Source of the DNA: Roseitalea sp. MMSF_3546
Lineage (GTDB): Bacteria; Pseudomonadota; Alphaproteobacteria; Rhizobiales; Rhizobiaceae
Reading direction: 5' to 3'
Assembly (NCBI RefSeq): GCF_030732865.1
Contig: NZ_JASHKB010000011.1
Location: forward strand, 62,001 to 126,000
Length of the DNA stretch: 64,000 bases
The notes below the pieces were generated by a model. The model was not told the origin of the DNA. It did not search any database and saw only the letters and a program-made list of their open reading frames with translations. The position numbers and the translations under genes were made by a program. The stretch's first letter is position 1. The number at the start of each line of letters is the position of its first letter. This document shows, in pieces, positions 56,159-64,000 of the stretch.

Positions 56159-57633
56159 TCGAGCCCCTCCTCGGCCGCTGCGGGACGGCCAGTCTGAAGG
56201 AAATCGTAAGGTGCCGCCGAGACGATGCCGAGCACCACCGACAGCATCGCCAATGCCAGTGGCAAAGCCTGCTGGGCGCGCGGCACCGTGCCGTATCGCC
56301 CGCGATCGGGCAGGAATGCCCGCGCCAGCGGCCGGAACAGATAGGCGGCCGCCAGCACGCCACCCAGCACGATGATCGCCGCCCACAGCACCTGGCCGCT
56401 GGCGAAGGCCGCTGTCAGAAGCAGGAATTTCGCCGTGAAGCCGCCGCTCGGCGGCAGGCCCATCAGCGTGACCGCCGACACCCCCAGCGCGAACGCGGTC
56501 ATCGGCATGCGCCTTGTCAGCCCGTCCATCGCCGACATCCGGTCATGGCCCGCCGCGAGCACCGCGTGCCCGACCGCCAGGAACATCGCCGCCTTGGCAA
56601 AGGCGTGCGAGACCGCATGGAACACCGATCCGGTCCAGGCACCCGCCGTCCATGGCTGCGGCTCGGCGCTGCCTCCGGCCAGCGGGAAGACCAGAAACAG
56701 ATAGCCGATCTGCGCGACGGTCGAATAGGCGACAAGCTGCTTGAGCCGGTTCTGCCGGACCGCGAGGATCGAGCCATAGACGATGGCCGTCGCGCCAAGC
56801 GCGCCCAGCAGTTGCAGGGCGATCGCACCGGCCGCTTCGGGCATGGCGTCGAACCAGAACCGCAACAGAACGTAGAACGATGCCTTTGGCACCAGCGCCG
56901 AAAGCATGGCGCTCGCCGGTGCGGGGGCTCCGGCATGGGCGGGCGGCAGCCATGCGTGAAAGGGAAACAGCGCGGTCTTGGCCGCCAGCCCCGCCGTGAT
57001 CAGGCCGGCCGCCACAAGGCTCGCAGTGTCCTGGGCCGGCAACTGGGCCAAGAGCCCGATGTCCAGCGTTCCGTGCGCGGCATAAAGCAGCGCCACGCCC
57101 AGCAGATAGGCGAGCGAGCCGAACAGCGCGAACATCGCATAGCGCATCGCCGCCTCGACCTGCTTGGCCTTGCCTTCGAGCGCGACAAGGGCGAGCGTCG
57201 CCAGCGTCACGAATTCGATCGCGACATAGATGTTGAACAGATCGCCCGAAAGGAAAACCGCGTTCAGCGCCGCCCAAAGCAGGAATGCGAGCGGCCAGAA
57301 GGCCCAGCCGGCCCGCGTTTCGTTCTGCCTGATCGGGAACTGCGGCAGCGCGACGACAAGCACGGTGCCGATTGTCAGCGCCGTGGCCACGAGGAAGGCG
57401 GTCGACAGCCCGTCGGCGACCAGCGCGATGCCAAGCGGCGGCTCCCAGCCGCCGACCGCAAGGACGAGCGGGCCGCCCTGACGCACCCCGAGCACGGCGA
57501 GCGCCATGACGGCCAGCATGGCCGGCACGGTGACGCCCACCAGCAGCCGCGGCCGCGGCGCAACGACCGCCAGGAAGGCCGCAGCCAGCGGCACGGCGAC
57601 AGACAGGGCCGGGGCCAGTGCGGGCAGGATCAT
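56155..57633 (-). CDS. MrpD-type proton-conducting subunit 1
   Basis: A 492-residue subunit. The Glu-bearing helix is YVAIEFVTLATLALVALEGK (about 130-149) and the Lys helix is GLAAKTALFPFHAWLPPAHA, followed by QNRLKQLVAYSTVAQIGY and HAVSHAFAKAAMFLAVGHAV. It follows MnhC directly (ATGA overlap), in the position of MnhD in standard mnh/mrp operons, so it is the best candidate for the orthologue. Confidence 0.9.
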   Translation of the reverse strand: MILPALAPALSVAVPLAAAFLAVVAPRPRLLVGVTVPAMLAVMALAVLGVRQGGPLVLAVGGWEPPLGIALVADGLSTAFLVATALTIGTVLVVALPQFPIRQNETRAGWAFWPLAFLLWAALNAVFLSGDLFNIYVAIEFVTLATLALVALEGKAKQVEAAMRYAMFALFGSLAYLLGVALLYAAHGTLDIGLLAQLPAQDTASLVAAGLITAGLAAKTALFPFHAWLPPAHAGAPAPASAMLSALVPKASFYVLLRFWFDAMPEAAGAIALQLLGALGATAIVYGSILAVRQNRLKQLVAYSTVAQIGYLFLVFPLAGGSAEPQPWTAGAWTGSVFHAVSHAFAKAAMFLAVGHAVLAAGHDRMSAMDGLTRRMPMTAFALGVSAVTLMGLPPSGGFTAKFLLLTAAFASGQVLWAAIIVLGGVLAAAYLFRPLARAFLPDRGRYGTVPRAQQALPLALAMLSVVLGIVSAAPYDFLQTGRPAAAEEGLE

Positions 57634-57962
57634 TCCTTGCCGTCGTCCCCTGGTTCGTCTTCGGGCAGCGTGGCGCGGCCGGCAAGGTCGGCGTAGCGGA
57701 TCACCAGCGCGACGAGCAGGGCGGTGGTGGCGAGCGCCACGACGATCCCGGTGATGATGAGCGCCTGCGGGACCGGATCCGGGCCGAGATCGGCCCGTCG
57801 CGCGCCGCTTGCGCCGAACACGAGGAAGATGCCCGATCCGACGACATTGAAGGCGACCAGCCGGCGCAGCATGTGCCGATTCGCCAGAAAGCCGTAAAGG
57901 CCGATCCCGATCAGCCCGGCTCCGCACCAGGCAAACAGCGTGGCGGTATCGAGCCCGGTCAC
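57630..57962 (-). CDS. MnhC/NuoK-type antiporter subunit
   Basis: A 110-residue subunit with three helices, the size of MnhC/MrpC and NuoK: LFAWCGAGLIGIGLYGFLAN, LRRLVAFNVVGSGIFLVFGA, and QALIITGIVVALATTALLVA (carrying the family TGIVV). The acidic tail (EDEPGDDGKE) is typical. It starts with GTG 57962 overlapping the stop of the fused DUF4040-MnhB gene (GTGA). Confidence 0.88.
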   Translation of the reverse strand: MTGLDTATLFAWCGAGLIGIGLYGFLANRHMLRRLVAFNVVGSGIFLVFGASGARRADLGPDPVPQALIITGIVVALATTALLVALVIRYADLAGRATLPEDEPGDDGKE

Positions 57963-58894
57963 CGGGCGCCTCGCTGAGGCGGCCCCGCGACCAGCAGCGC
58001 CAGGGTTGCCGCGATCGACAGCGCAAGGCCCGCCTCGATCGTCTGGATCAGTTGCTTGGCGTGCTCTGGCGGCAGATGCAGGAAGCCGCCCATGAAGATC
58101 CCGGCCACCGCCACGGCGAGAAAGAGCGCCGGTCCGGCGACGATGGTCAGCCGCAAGCGGCGCGCGGTGACCGGCGGCGCATCGACCAGCCCGGCCATTG
58201 CCACCAGCAGCCACACCGCGGCCAGGATCGTGCCGCCCTGGAACGCACCGCCCGGCTGGTCCGTGCCCGCCCAGACGACGTAAACGCCGGCAAGCAGGCC
58301 CAGCGGCGGCAGGAAGCGGCCATAGGTGGCCAGCACGCCGCCGGGCTTGGCGTGCTGACGCAGGCCCGGCCGCCCGCCCCAGTACCGGTCCTCGGCCAGC
58401 GACCAGACGCCGATGAGCACGACCAGCAGGACGACGGTTTCAAGCAGCGTGTCATAGCCGCGAAAGTTCAGCAGCACCGCCGTTACCGGGTTGCCCACGC
58501 CCGACGCTTCAAGGTTCTGTGCGACCGTTGCGGTCAACCCGGCCGCATCGGGGTCAAGCCCGGCTATGGCGGCGCCCACCAGCCCGGCCGCGAGCACGCA
58601 AATGCCCATCTGCGCGCCTCTGGCCAGCGGACGCGGTGGCGTGGGCTCGACGACGCCGCCGCGCCTCAGGCGTGCCACGGCGCCGACCAGCAGAACGCCC
58701 GTCAGACCGGCGCCGATCGCCGCCTCTGCGAGTGCCACGTCGACCGCGCCCAGCCGCGTCCAGGCAAGGGCGACGAGCAGCCCGTAGACGATGAAGAACA
58801 CAACCGATCCGAACAGGTCGCGGCCAAGGATCGCGGCCAGCGCGACGGCCAGGATCAAAAGGCAAAGGACGATGTCGAAGATCGCGCCGGTCAT
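57959..58894 (-). CDS. DUF4040 (MbhD-like)-MnhB fusion subunit
   Basis: A 311-residue membrane protein. The first part (about 1-75) is DUF4040/MbhD-like (IFDIVLCLLILAVALAAILG, TRLGAVDVALAEAAIGAGLT), corresponding to the C-terminal end of MrpA. The central linker (about 100-160) has NFRGYDTLLETVVLLVVLIG, also MrpA C-terminal (MbhE-like). The last 150 residues are MnhB (LLAGVYVVWAGTDQPGGAFQ, GGTILAAVWLLVAMAG). So the tail of MrpA and MrpB are joined, while the large NuoL-like part of MrpA is absent or supplied by one of the MrpD-like subunits. Overlaps MnhG by ATGA. Confidence 0.85.
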   Translation of the reverse strand: MTGAIFDIVLCLLILAVALAAILGRDLFGSVVFFIVYGLLVALAWTRLGAVDVALAEAAIGAGLTGVLLVGAVARLRRGGVVEPTPPRPLARGAQMGICVLAAGLVGAAIAGLDPDAAGLTATVAQNLEASGVGNPVTAVLLNFRGYDTLLETVVLLVVLIGVWSLAEDRYWGGRPGLRQHAKPGGVLATYGRFLPPLGLLAGVYVVWAGTDQPGGAFQGGTILAAVWLLVAMAGLVDAPPVTARRLRLTIVAGPALFLAVAVAGIFMGGFLHLPPEHAKQLIQTIEAGLALSIAATLALLVAGPPQRGAR

Positions 58895-59187
58895 GCTTCG
58901 GGATCGGCCTGCCCGGGCAGTGTCGCCCGCGCAATGGTCTGGGCCGTCACGGCCGAGGCGGCGACGGCGAGGATCCAGATCAGGGCAAGCTTGAAGACGA
59001 CCAGCGGCCCGCCCGCCTGCGCCATCGCGCCCAGCACGATCATCCCGAGGCCGAGATTGTCGGCCTTTGTCATCGCATGCAGGCGGCTGTGCTGATCGGG
59101 AAAGCGCAGCATGCCGACCGAGCCGGCAATGAAGAAGATCAGCCCGCCGGTGGTCATGAGCGCGGTGAAAAGGGTGGCGATGCTCAC
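58891..59187 (-). CDS. MnhG-type antiporter subunit
   Basis: A 98-residue protein with three helices and the MnhG/MrpG signature LRFPDQHSRLHAMTKADNLG (about 27-46). GTG 59187 is the start and overlaps the MnhF stop (GTGA). Confidence 0.9.
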   Translation of the reverse strand: MSIATLFTALMTTGGLIFFIAGSVGMLRFPDQHSRLHAMTKADNLGLGMIVLGAMAQAGGPLVVFKLALIWILAVAASAVTAQTIARATLPGQADPEA

Positions 59188-59465
59188 GGATCCTCCTCGG
59201 GGTCGCCCTGGCCATCGCGGCTGGCCGCCTTGACGAAGGCGACCGAGGCGAAGGCGGCAAGCAGCGACAGCACCAGCGCCACGTCGAGCATCGCCCAGTT
59301 TCCCTCATGTGCCGCCAGCAGGATCACCACGGCGACCCCGGTCGTGCCGACGAGCTGGGCGCCCATCATCCGGTCGGCCGCATCGGGTCCGCGCGCGACC
59401 CGCACGAGCGCCGCCGCCGCCGTCGCCAGCAGCACGACGGCCGCCGCCAGGAGCCAGCCGCTCAT
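59184..59465 (-). CDS. MnhF-type antiporter subunit
   Basis: A 93-residue subunit with three helices; the MnhF family motif is ALVRVARGPDAADRMMGAQL (about 20-39), the conserved RGPxxxDR segment. It overlaps MnhE upstream (ATGA) and MnhG downstream (GTGA). Confidence 0.9.
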   Translation of the reverse strand: MSGWLLAAAVVLLATAAAALVRVARGPDAADRMMGAQLVGTTGVAVVILLAAHEGNWAMLDVALVLSLLAAFASVAFVKAASRDGQGDPEEDP

Positions 59466-59947
59466 GGCCGGGCCTCGTCGATTGCCCGCCGAAGCGCCGC
59501 CTCGCCGGCCTCGAAATCCTGCACCACGTCCCTGTTCCGGTCGAGCACATGAACAAGGAAGCTGTCGCCGCGCGTTCCCGCCACCAGCGTTCCGGGCAAC
59601 AGGCTGAACTCGCCGCCGAGCATGACGCGCGGACCGCCTTCGGGCAGGCGGGCGGGGATGACGAACCAGCCGGGCGCGAGCGGCATGGCCGGGTCGAAGG
59701 CGCGCCGCGCAACGTCGAGCCCGCCCAGAAAGGACTGCCACAGGAAACCCGGCACGAGTGCGAAGGCGCGCAACGGCCGGACGGGCGTGGCGCCATCAGG
59801 CCGCAGTGCGTGGCTGAGCCAGGTCGCGGCGGCAACGGCGATCAGCCCGAGCGGCAGCGCATCCGGATCGGCGGCGGTCAGGACCAGCCATACCGTAAAA
59901 AGAAGGATCGCGCGCTTGGCGATCTGTCCGCCGGTCGTCCGCAGCAA
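59462..59947 (-). CDS. MnhE-type antiporter subunit
   Basis: A 161-residue protein: two membrane segments at the N-terminus (about 10-45: AILLFTVWLVLTAAD and LGLIAVAAATWLSHALRP) and a cytoplasmic MnhE domain (PGFLWQSFLGGLDVARRAFD, then SLLPGTLVAGTRGDSFLVHV). It is the first gene of the antiporter operon. No ATG is available near the front; TTG 59947 with GGGAG 8 nt upstream gives the usual length. A longer frame exists but its first residues look non-coding. Confidence 0.85.
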   Translation of the reverse strand: MLRTTGGQIAKRAILLFTVWLVLTAADPDALPLGLIAVAAATWLSHALRPDGATPVRPLRAFALVPGFLWQSFLGGLDVARRAFDPAMPLAPGWFVIPARLPEGGPRVMLGGEFSLLPGTLVAGTRGDSFLVHVLDRNRDVVQDFEAGEAALRRAIDEARP

Positions 59948-60232
59948 TGCCTCGTCTCCCTGCCTCGTCGCAGCATCCAGATGCAATGATCGAGGGCGGT
60001 CTGTCCAGCACAACCGCCCCTGCGTCCGATCCAGCCCGGACAAACGGCCTGTGCCGCGATGGTCCGCCGGTTATCCCAGGACCGCGCCTGCGCGTTTCGG
60101 CCGCGCCCAACCCCCGTTCGCGGCCGGGCCGGCATGCGGCGAAAGGTCCGGTCCGGCTGCCCGCTTGCCCGGAAAGCCCCTTGACGGCCGCGCCGAGCAG
60201 GGCGGGGTTAGAAACGAGCGGCTTGTCCATGA

Positions 60233-61489
60233 TCAGACGTCCCGGGCGAGCCGCAGGCCCATCATCTGCCAGCGCTGATGGGGGTAGAAGAAGTTGCGAT
60301 AGCTCGGCCGCATCTGCGCCGCCGGCGTTGCGCAGGAGCCGCCGCGCAGCACGAACTGGTTGACCATGAACTTGCCGTTGTATTCGCCAATGGCGCCCTC
60401 GGGCGGCCGGAAGCCGGGATAGGGCGTAAAGGGCGACTGCGTCCATTCCCAGACATCGCCCCAGGGTCCGCCGCCCGGCAGCGGGCGCAGCGCACCGCCG
60501 TCCAGGAAGTTGCCTTCGATCGGCCGGTCGGCAAAGGCCACTTCCCATTCGGCCTCTGTCGGCAGACGCGCGCCGGCCCAGCGGGCAAACGCGTCGGCCT
60601 CGTAGTAGCTGACATGGCAGACCGGGGCATCGAGATTGACCGGCTGCGCGCCACGCAGCGTATAGGTCCACCATTGCCCGTCCTGCTGCCACCAGTAGAG
60701 CGGTGTCTGCCAGCCATCGCGCCGGCACGCCGCCCAGCCGTCCATCAGCCACAGCGGTGCGCTCTGGTAGCCGCCGTCCTCGATGAAGCCGATCCAGTCG
60801 CGATTGGTCACCGGCCGGTCGGCGATCTCGAACGGATCGAGCCAGACCCGGTGGCGCGGCGCCTCGCAATCATAGGCAAAGCCGGTGCCGTCATCGCCGA
60901 TTTCGACCAGGCCGCCGGCGTTGGGCGTGAAGGTCAGCGGGACCTCCGCGGTCACCGGCATCGGCTCGGGATCGCGGTAGGTGGGCAGCAGCGGGTTGTG
61001 CGACAGCCCGTGCAGAAGGTCGGTGAGCAGCAATTCCTGATGCTGCATTTCGTGGTGGCATCCCAATTCGGTCAGCGCGGCGATGGCATCGGCGTCCTCG
61101 CGATCGGCGCCGATCAGCGCGGTCATCGCCTCGGTGACGTAGGCCCGGTAGGCGCCGACATCCTCGCAGCCCGGCCGCGAGACCAGTCCGCGCTGGTTGC
61201 GCGCGTGCCTGGGACCGGCCTGCACATAGTAGGAATTGAACAGATAGGCGAAGCGCTCGTCCGGGCTGGCGTAATCGCGCTGGCGTGCCTTGAGGATGAA
61301 TTCCTCGAAGAACCATGTGGTATGGGCCAGATGCCATTTGGCGGGGCTGGCATCTTCCATCGACTGCAGCATCATGTCTTCGGGCAGCAACGGGGCGACA
61401 AGGGTCTCGGTCTGCTTGCGGACATGGTCGAACAGCCCGGCGATCTCGCTTGGGCTTGCGGGGCGCTGTTGCGGGGAGGTGCTGGACAA
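60233..61489 (-). CDS. egtB: Ergothioneine biosynthesis sulfoxide synthase EgtB
   Basis: A 418-residue non-haem iron enzyme that joins trimethyl-histidine (hercynine) with a thiol and oxygen to a sulfoxide. The DinB-like N-terminal domain has the iron ligands: WHLAHTTWFFEEF (about 48-60) and the His-x3-His-x-Glu in CHHEMQHQELLLTDLLHG (about 138-155). The C-terminal formylglycine-enzyme-type domain has PVTNRDWIGFIEDGGY, ARLPTEAEWEVAF and LRGGSCATPAAQMRPSYRNF. The start is TTG 61489 with AGGAG at 7 nt. The methyltransferase EgtD, normally next door, is missing from the window. Confidence 0.92.
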   Translation of the reverse strand: MSSTSPQQRPASPSEIAGLFDHVRKQTETLVAPLLPEDMMLQSMEDASPAKWHLAHTTWFFEEFILKARQRDYASPDERFAYLFNSYYVQAGPRHARNQRGLVSRPGCEDVGAYRAYVTEAMTALIGADREDADAIAALTELGCHHEMQHQELLLTDLLHGLSHNPLLPTYRDPEPMPVTAEVPLTFTPNAGGLVEIGDDGTGFAYDCEAPRHRVWLDPFEIADRPVTNRDWIGFIEDGGYQSAPLWLMDGWAACRRDGWQTPLYWWQQDGQWWTYTLRGAQPVNLDAPVCHVSYYEADAFARWAGARLPTEAEWEVAFADRPIEGNFLDGGALRPLPGGGPWGDVWEWTQSPFTPYPGFRPPEGAIGEYNGKFMVNQFVLRGGSCATPAAQMRPSYRNFFYPHQRWQMMGLRLARDV

Positions 61490-61648
61490 GGCGGGACTCC
61501 TGTTTGCCGCCGGTAACGCGGCGCAGCCGATACCGTTCCGCCCCGTCCCCGCGATTGGCATTGCACGCGCGCCCATCGACGCCGGGCTCAACGCGTTGTG
61601 AAGCCAAATCTCTGGCAGGCGCGGACAAATTGCCTTAAGAGGGAGGCC

Positions 61649-61981
61649 ATGAGACGTGTGCTGAGCCTGCTTGTCATGCTTGCGTTCGTGGCGGCGGTGG
61701 CCGCTCCGGGCTCGATGCTCGACGGCCCCGGCCAGCGCCTCGAGGCCGGCCAGCACACCTCCGTCCAAACGACGGTGGCCGCGGTGCTCGCCGAATGCTG
61801 CGATGTCGAAAGCGGCATGATGCACCACGCCATGGCCGGCTGCGCGATGGACTGTTCGACCGCCGAGCCGATGCTTGCGGTCAGCTTGGCGGAAGATGAC
61901 GCGGGGCTGCGCATCGGCGCGTCGCCGGTCGTCATTGCCGCGTTCGCCTCCGCACTGTTCCGACCGCCGATCGCCGTTTGA
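61649..61981 (+). CDS. Small exported Met/His/Cys-rich protein
   Basis: A 110-residue protein with a signal peptide (about residues 1-20: VLSLLVMLAFVAAVAAPGS) and a mature part containing the metal-binding-looking cluster AECCDVESGMMHHAMAGCAM followed by DC, i.e. four Cys, two His and several Met in about 25 residues. GGGAGG precedes ATG 61649; an earlier in-frame start exists. The gene heads a plus-strand group with a DUF411 protein, a cytochrome c and a cation efflux-type protein, so copper or another soft metal is the likely ligand. I do not recognise a named family. Confidence 0.65.
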   Translation: MRRVLSLLVMLAFVAAVAAPGSMLDGPGQRLEAGQHTSVQTTVAAVLAECCDVESGMMHHAMAGCAMDCSTAEPMLAVSLAEDDAGLRIGASPVVIAAFASALFRPPIAV

Positions 61982-62135
61982 CCTGAACCCGCCGGCGCCC
62001 TGAGCGGCGCCGTCATGCCATCGGTCAATCGAGCGCTTTCATGCTCCCAGACAAGGACGACGTGCCAAGAGCGCGGATTCGCGCGGCGGCTTTGCCGCCG
62101 GCGGTCGCGCATCTCCAACGCAGGACAATTCTTCC

Positions 62136-62606
62136 ATGAACAAGACCATCACTGCCCTTGCCCTGACGGCGACACTGGCGGCATTCGGCTCCGCCTCGGC
62201 CCAGCAGGCCGACCCCGACAAGACGATCACGGTCTACAAGACGCCCTGGTGCGGCTGCTGCCAGGTCTGGGCCGACCGCATGATCGAAGCGGGCTTTACC
62301 GTCCGCACCCATGACATGGAGGATCTGAGCCTCATAAAGAAGCAGGGCGGGGTGAGCGATGAACTCGCCTCCTGCCACACCTCGGTGATCGGCGGCGAAC
62401 GCAAATACGTTCTTGAAGGCCACGTGCCGGTCGAGGCGGTCACCCAACTGATGAGCGAAAGGCCCGATGTGCGCGGTCTCGCCGTGCCGGGCATGCCGCA
62501 GGGCTCGCTCGGCATGGGTTTCGATCCCGATGCCCGGTACAACGTCTACGCCTTCAGCGGGCGCAGCCAAGACCGTCCTGCCGTGTTCGTGCGGATGGGC
62601 GAATGA
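62136..62606 (+). CDS. DUF411 metal-binding protein
   Basis: A 156-residue periplasmic protein: signal peptide (about 1-22, ending GSASA) and a thioredoxin-like DUF411 domain. The Cys motif is VYKTPWCGCCQVWADRM (CGCC at about 39-42), with the second Cys in LASCHTSVIGGERKYVLEGH (CHTxxIxxYxxEGH-type) and the C-terminal VPGMPQGSLGMG. The family binds copper and occurs in copper resistance clusters. It stands between the Met/His/Cys-rich protein and the cytochrome c. Confidence 0.9.
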   Translation: MNKTITALALTATLAAFGSASAQQADPDKTITVYKTPWCGCCQVWADRMIEAGFTVRTHDMEDLSLIKKQGGVSDELASCHTSVIGGERKYVLEGHVPVEAVTQLMSERPDVRGLAVPGMPQGSLGMGFDPDARYNVYAFSGRSQDRPAVFVRMGE

Positions 62607-62652
62607 AGGCCCGCGCGATAAGCCGGACGGCCCATCGGGGCCCGGTCGTGAC

Positions 62653-63138
62653 ATGAAGCGCATGATCGGGCTTGCGGCGGGCGCGGCGGTGGCGGGCACA
62701 TTGGGGCTTGCCGCCATCGTCGGACTGGCCCCCGGTGCGGCGGATCGCGACGGTCTGCTGCGTCCGGGCGACGCGGCGCTGGTCGCGCGCGGCCAGGCAC
62801 TTTACGCGGCCAATTGCGCCTCCTGCCACGGAGCGGACCTGCAGGGCGAGCCCGACTGGCGGACGCCGGGGGCCGACGGACTGATGCCCGCGCCGCCGCA
62901 CGACGAGACCGGCCACACCTGGCATCATCCCGACCGGGTGCTGTTCGCGATCACCAAATACGGCCTCGCCCGCGCCGCCGGGCTCGACGACTACCGCTCG
63001 GCCATGCCGGCCTATGAGGACACGCTGACCGACGAGCAGATCATCGCCATACTGAGCTACATCAAGAGCACCTGGCCCGAACAGATCCGGCTCGGCCATG
63101 ACGAGCTTAACCGGCGCGACGCGGAGAGCCGGCAATGA
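62653..63138 (+). CDS. Membrane-anchored c-type cytochrome
   Basis: A 161-residue class I cytochrome c: an N-terminal uncleaved or signal helix (about 5-30: LAAGAAVAGTLGLAAIVGLA), the haem site CASCHGADLQGEPDW (about 56-70) and the distal Met in AMPAYEDTLTDEQIIAILSY. A single haem is expected, in the periplasm. Its stop overlaps the start of the cation efflux-type gene (ATGA), indicating a shared role, perhaps electron transfer to or from the metal proteins of the cluster. Confidence 0.9.
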   Translation: MKRMIGLAAGAAVAGTLGLAAIVGLAPGAADRDGLLRPGDAALVARGQALYAANCASCHGADLQGEPDWRTPGADGLMPAPPHDETGHTWHHPDRVLFAITKYGLARAAGLDDYRSAMPAYEDTLTDEQIIAILSYIKSTWPEQIRLGHDELNRRDAESRQ

Positions 63139-64000
63139 GCGCCCCGCACGGCGGACATGCCGGTCATCTGCCCTCCGGCGGCCGGGCTCTGACGATTTCG
63201 GCCTGGCTGACCGGGCTGTACTTCGTCGCCGAACTGATCGTCGGCCTGTGGACCGGCTCGATCGCCGTCCTGTCGGATGCGTTTCACACGTTTTCCGCCG
63301 TCGGCGGCGTGCTGGTCGCCATCGTGGCGGCGCGCATCGCCCGCAGGCCGGCCGACCTGCAACGCACGTTCGGCTGGTACCGCGCCGAGATTATCGGCGC
63401 GCTGGTCAACGGAGCGTTCCTTCTGGTCATGGCGCTCGTTGTCATCGTCATGGGGCTGATGCGCCTTGGCGAGCCGATCCACCTGCCGACCGGACCGATG
63501 TTGCTGGTCGCCGCCGGAGGGATTGCCACCGAGGTGGTTGCGCTGGCGCTGCTGTGGCGTCAGCAGGGCGAGGATCTGAACGTGCGCGGCGCCTATTGGC
63601 ACATCATCCAGACCTTCGTCGGCAGCCTGCTCATCATCGTGGCCGCGCTGGTCATCGAAGTGACCGGCTTTCTGGCCATCGACCCGTTGCTGGGGATCGG
63701 CTTCGGCATCGTGCTGCTGTGGGCCAGTTGGGGCATATTGCGCGATTCAATGCACCTTCTGATGGACGGCACGCCGCCCGGGGTCGACCTTTCGCAAGTC
63801 GCCGACGCGCTGGCGGAACTGGAGGGCGTCGCCGATATTCACCACGTGCATGGCTGGGCGCTGACCAGCGGTCGCCATGTGTTTTCGGCCCATATTCGCG
63901 TGGACCCCGACTGGCAGGGCCAGGCGGCCGATATCCTGAACAGGGCGCACGAGATGCTGCGCGAGCGCTTCGGCTTCTTCTTTGCGACCCTGCAGATCGA
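63135..64000 (+). CDS. Cation diffusion facilitator family protein, 3' end outside the window
   Basis: At least 288 residues of a CDF (CzcD/ZitB-like) inner-membrane transporter are visible. The fold is clear: His-rich start (MSAPHGGHAGHL), six helices, and a C-terminal cytoplasmic domain with VADALAELEGVADIHHVHGW. In the membrane metal site the residues are unusual: helix 2 reads LSDAFHTFSAVGG where most members have HxxxD, and helix 5 reads YWHIIQTFVGS where HxxxD is also normal. Both aspartates are missing (Ala and Thr). It is coupled to the cytochrome c gene (ATGA). Confidence 0.85.
   Translation, partial: MSAPHGGHAGHLPSGGRALTISAWLTGLYFVAELIVGLWTGSIAVLSDAFHTFSAVGGVLVAIVAARIARRPADLQRTFGWYRAEIIGALVNGAFLLVMALVVIVMGLMRLGEPIHLPTGPMLLVAAGGIATEVVALALLWRQQGEDLNVRGAYWHIIQTFVGSLLIIVAALVIEVTGFLAIDPLLGIGFGIVLLWASWGILRDSMHLLMDGTPPGVDLSQVADALAELEGVADIHHVHGWALTSGRHVFSAHIRVDPDWQGQAADILNRAHEMLRERFGFFFATLQI

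Noticed and set aside
59948-60232. A gene between mnhE and egtB
   Set aside because: Open frames are short or Arg-rich with no domain; only the first 20 codons after egtB are suggestive and are reported as a finding.

Overview
The window is a 64 kb, GC-rich, densely packed bacterial chromosome segment. Gene content points to an alphaproteobacterium, probably Hyphomicrobiales (Rhizobiales): a zwf-pgl-edd Entner-Doudoroff operon, a GlxA-type AraC regulator, PCu(A)C, LivFGHM, a MnhE-F-G antiporter set with several MrpD-like subunits, and frequent GTG/TTG starts with 1-4 nt gene overlaps. The assignment is from gene content only. No tRNA, rRNA, CRISPR array, insertion sequence or phage was recognised.

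Layout. 1-1.3 kb: the end of an NTF2-like gene and an SH3b membrane protein. 1.5-5.5 kb: a livG-livF-livH-livM ABC operon without a linked binding protein. 5.6-6.5 kb: proC. 6.5-15.6 kb: a surface polysaccharide region (ligase/polymerase-like protein, GT2 and GT4 glycosyltransferases, WecG/TagA enzyme, DUF6492-like protein, flippase, and a Wzz-like protein with an unusual Pro/Tyr/His-rich tail). 15.7-20.5 kb: folD, a GlxA-type regulator, a rimB-like/rimK pair, a PCu(A)C copper chaperone and a methyltransferase. 20.7-24.8 kb: zwf-pgl-edd. 25-27.4 kb: a stress-type membrane protein, then sulfide:quinone reductase plus DUF5368, preceded by an FNR-like box. 27.5-32.3 kb: rsmB-like, tspO, a nucleosidase, a frameshifted GFA gene and guaA. 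32.6-36.6 kb: a GH65 phosphorylase/hydrolase overlapping a HAD/trehalose-phosphatase fusion. 36.9-37.5 kb: a cytochrome P460-like protein.

37.5-51.8 kb is the most distinctive region. It is a 13-gene, mostly overlapping operon encoding a MalEFGK-type ABC importer, an HpsN-like member of the histidinol dehydrogenase family, an SDR, three NTF2/SnoaL-like proteins, a dicupin, a MetE-C-terminal-like zinc enzyme, an alpha/beta hydrolase and a LacI-family repressor. A fourth SnoaL-like gene is transcribed divergently. The shared intergenic region carries two near-identical LacI-type operators. The locus reads as a substrate-inducible uptake and degradation pathway whose substrate I cannot name.

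51.9-53 kb: a MarR-GNAT fusion beside a perfect inverted repeat. 53-60 kb: an eight-gene Mrp/Mbh-type cation antiporter operon with three MrpD-like subunits and a fused DUF4040-MnhB subunit. 60.2-61.5 kb: egtB without egtD. 61.6-64 kb: a small metal-handling cluster (Met/His/Cys-rich exported peptide, DUF411 protein, cytochrome c, and a cation diffusion facilitator lacking both usual metal-site aspartates), running off the end of the window.
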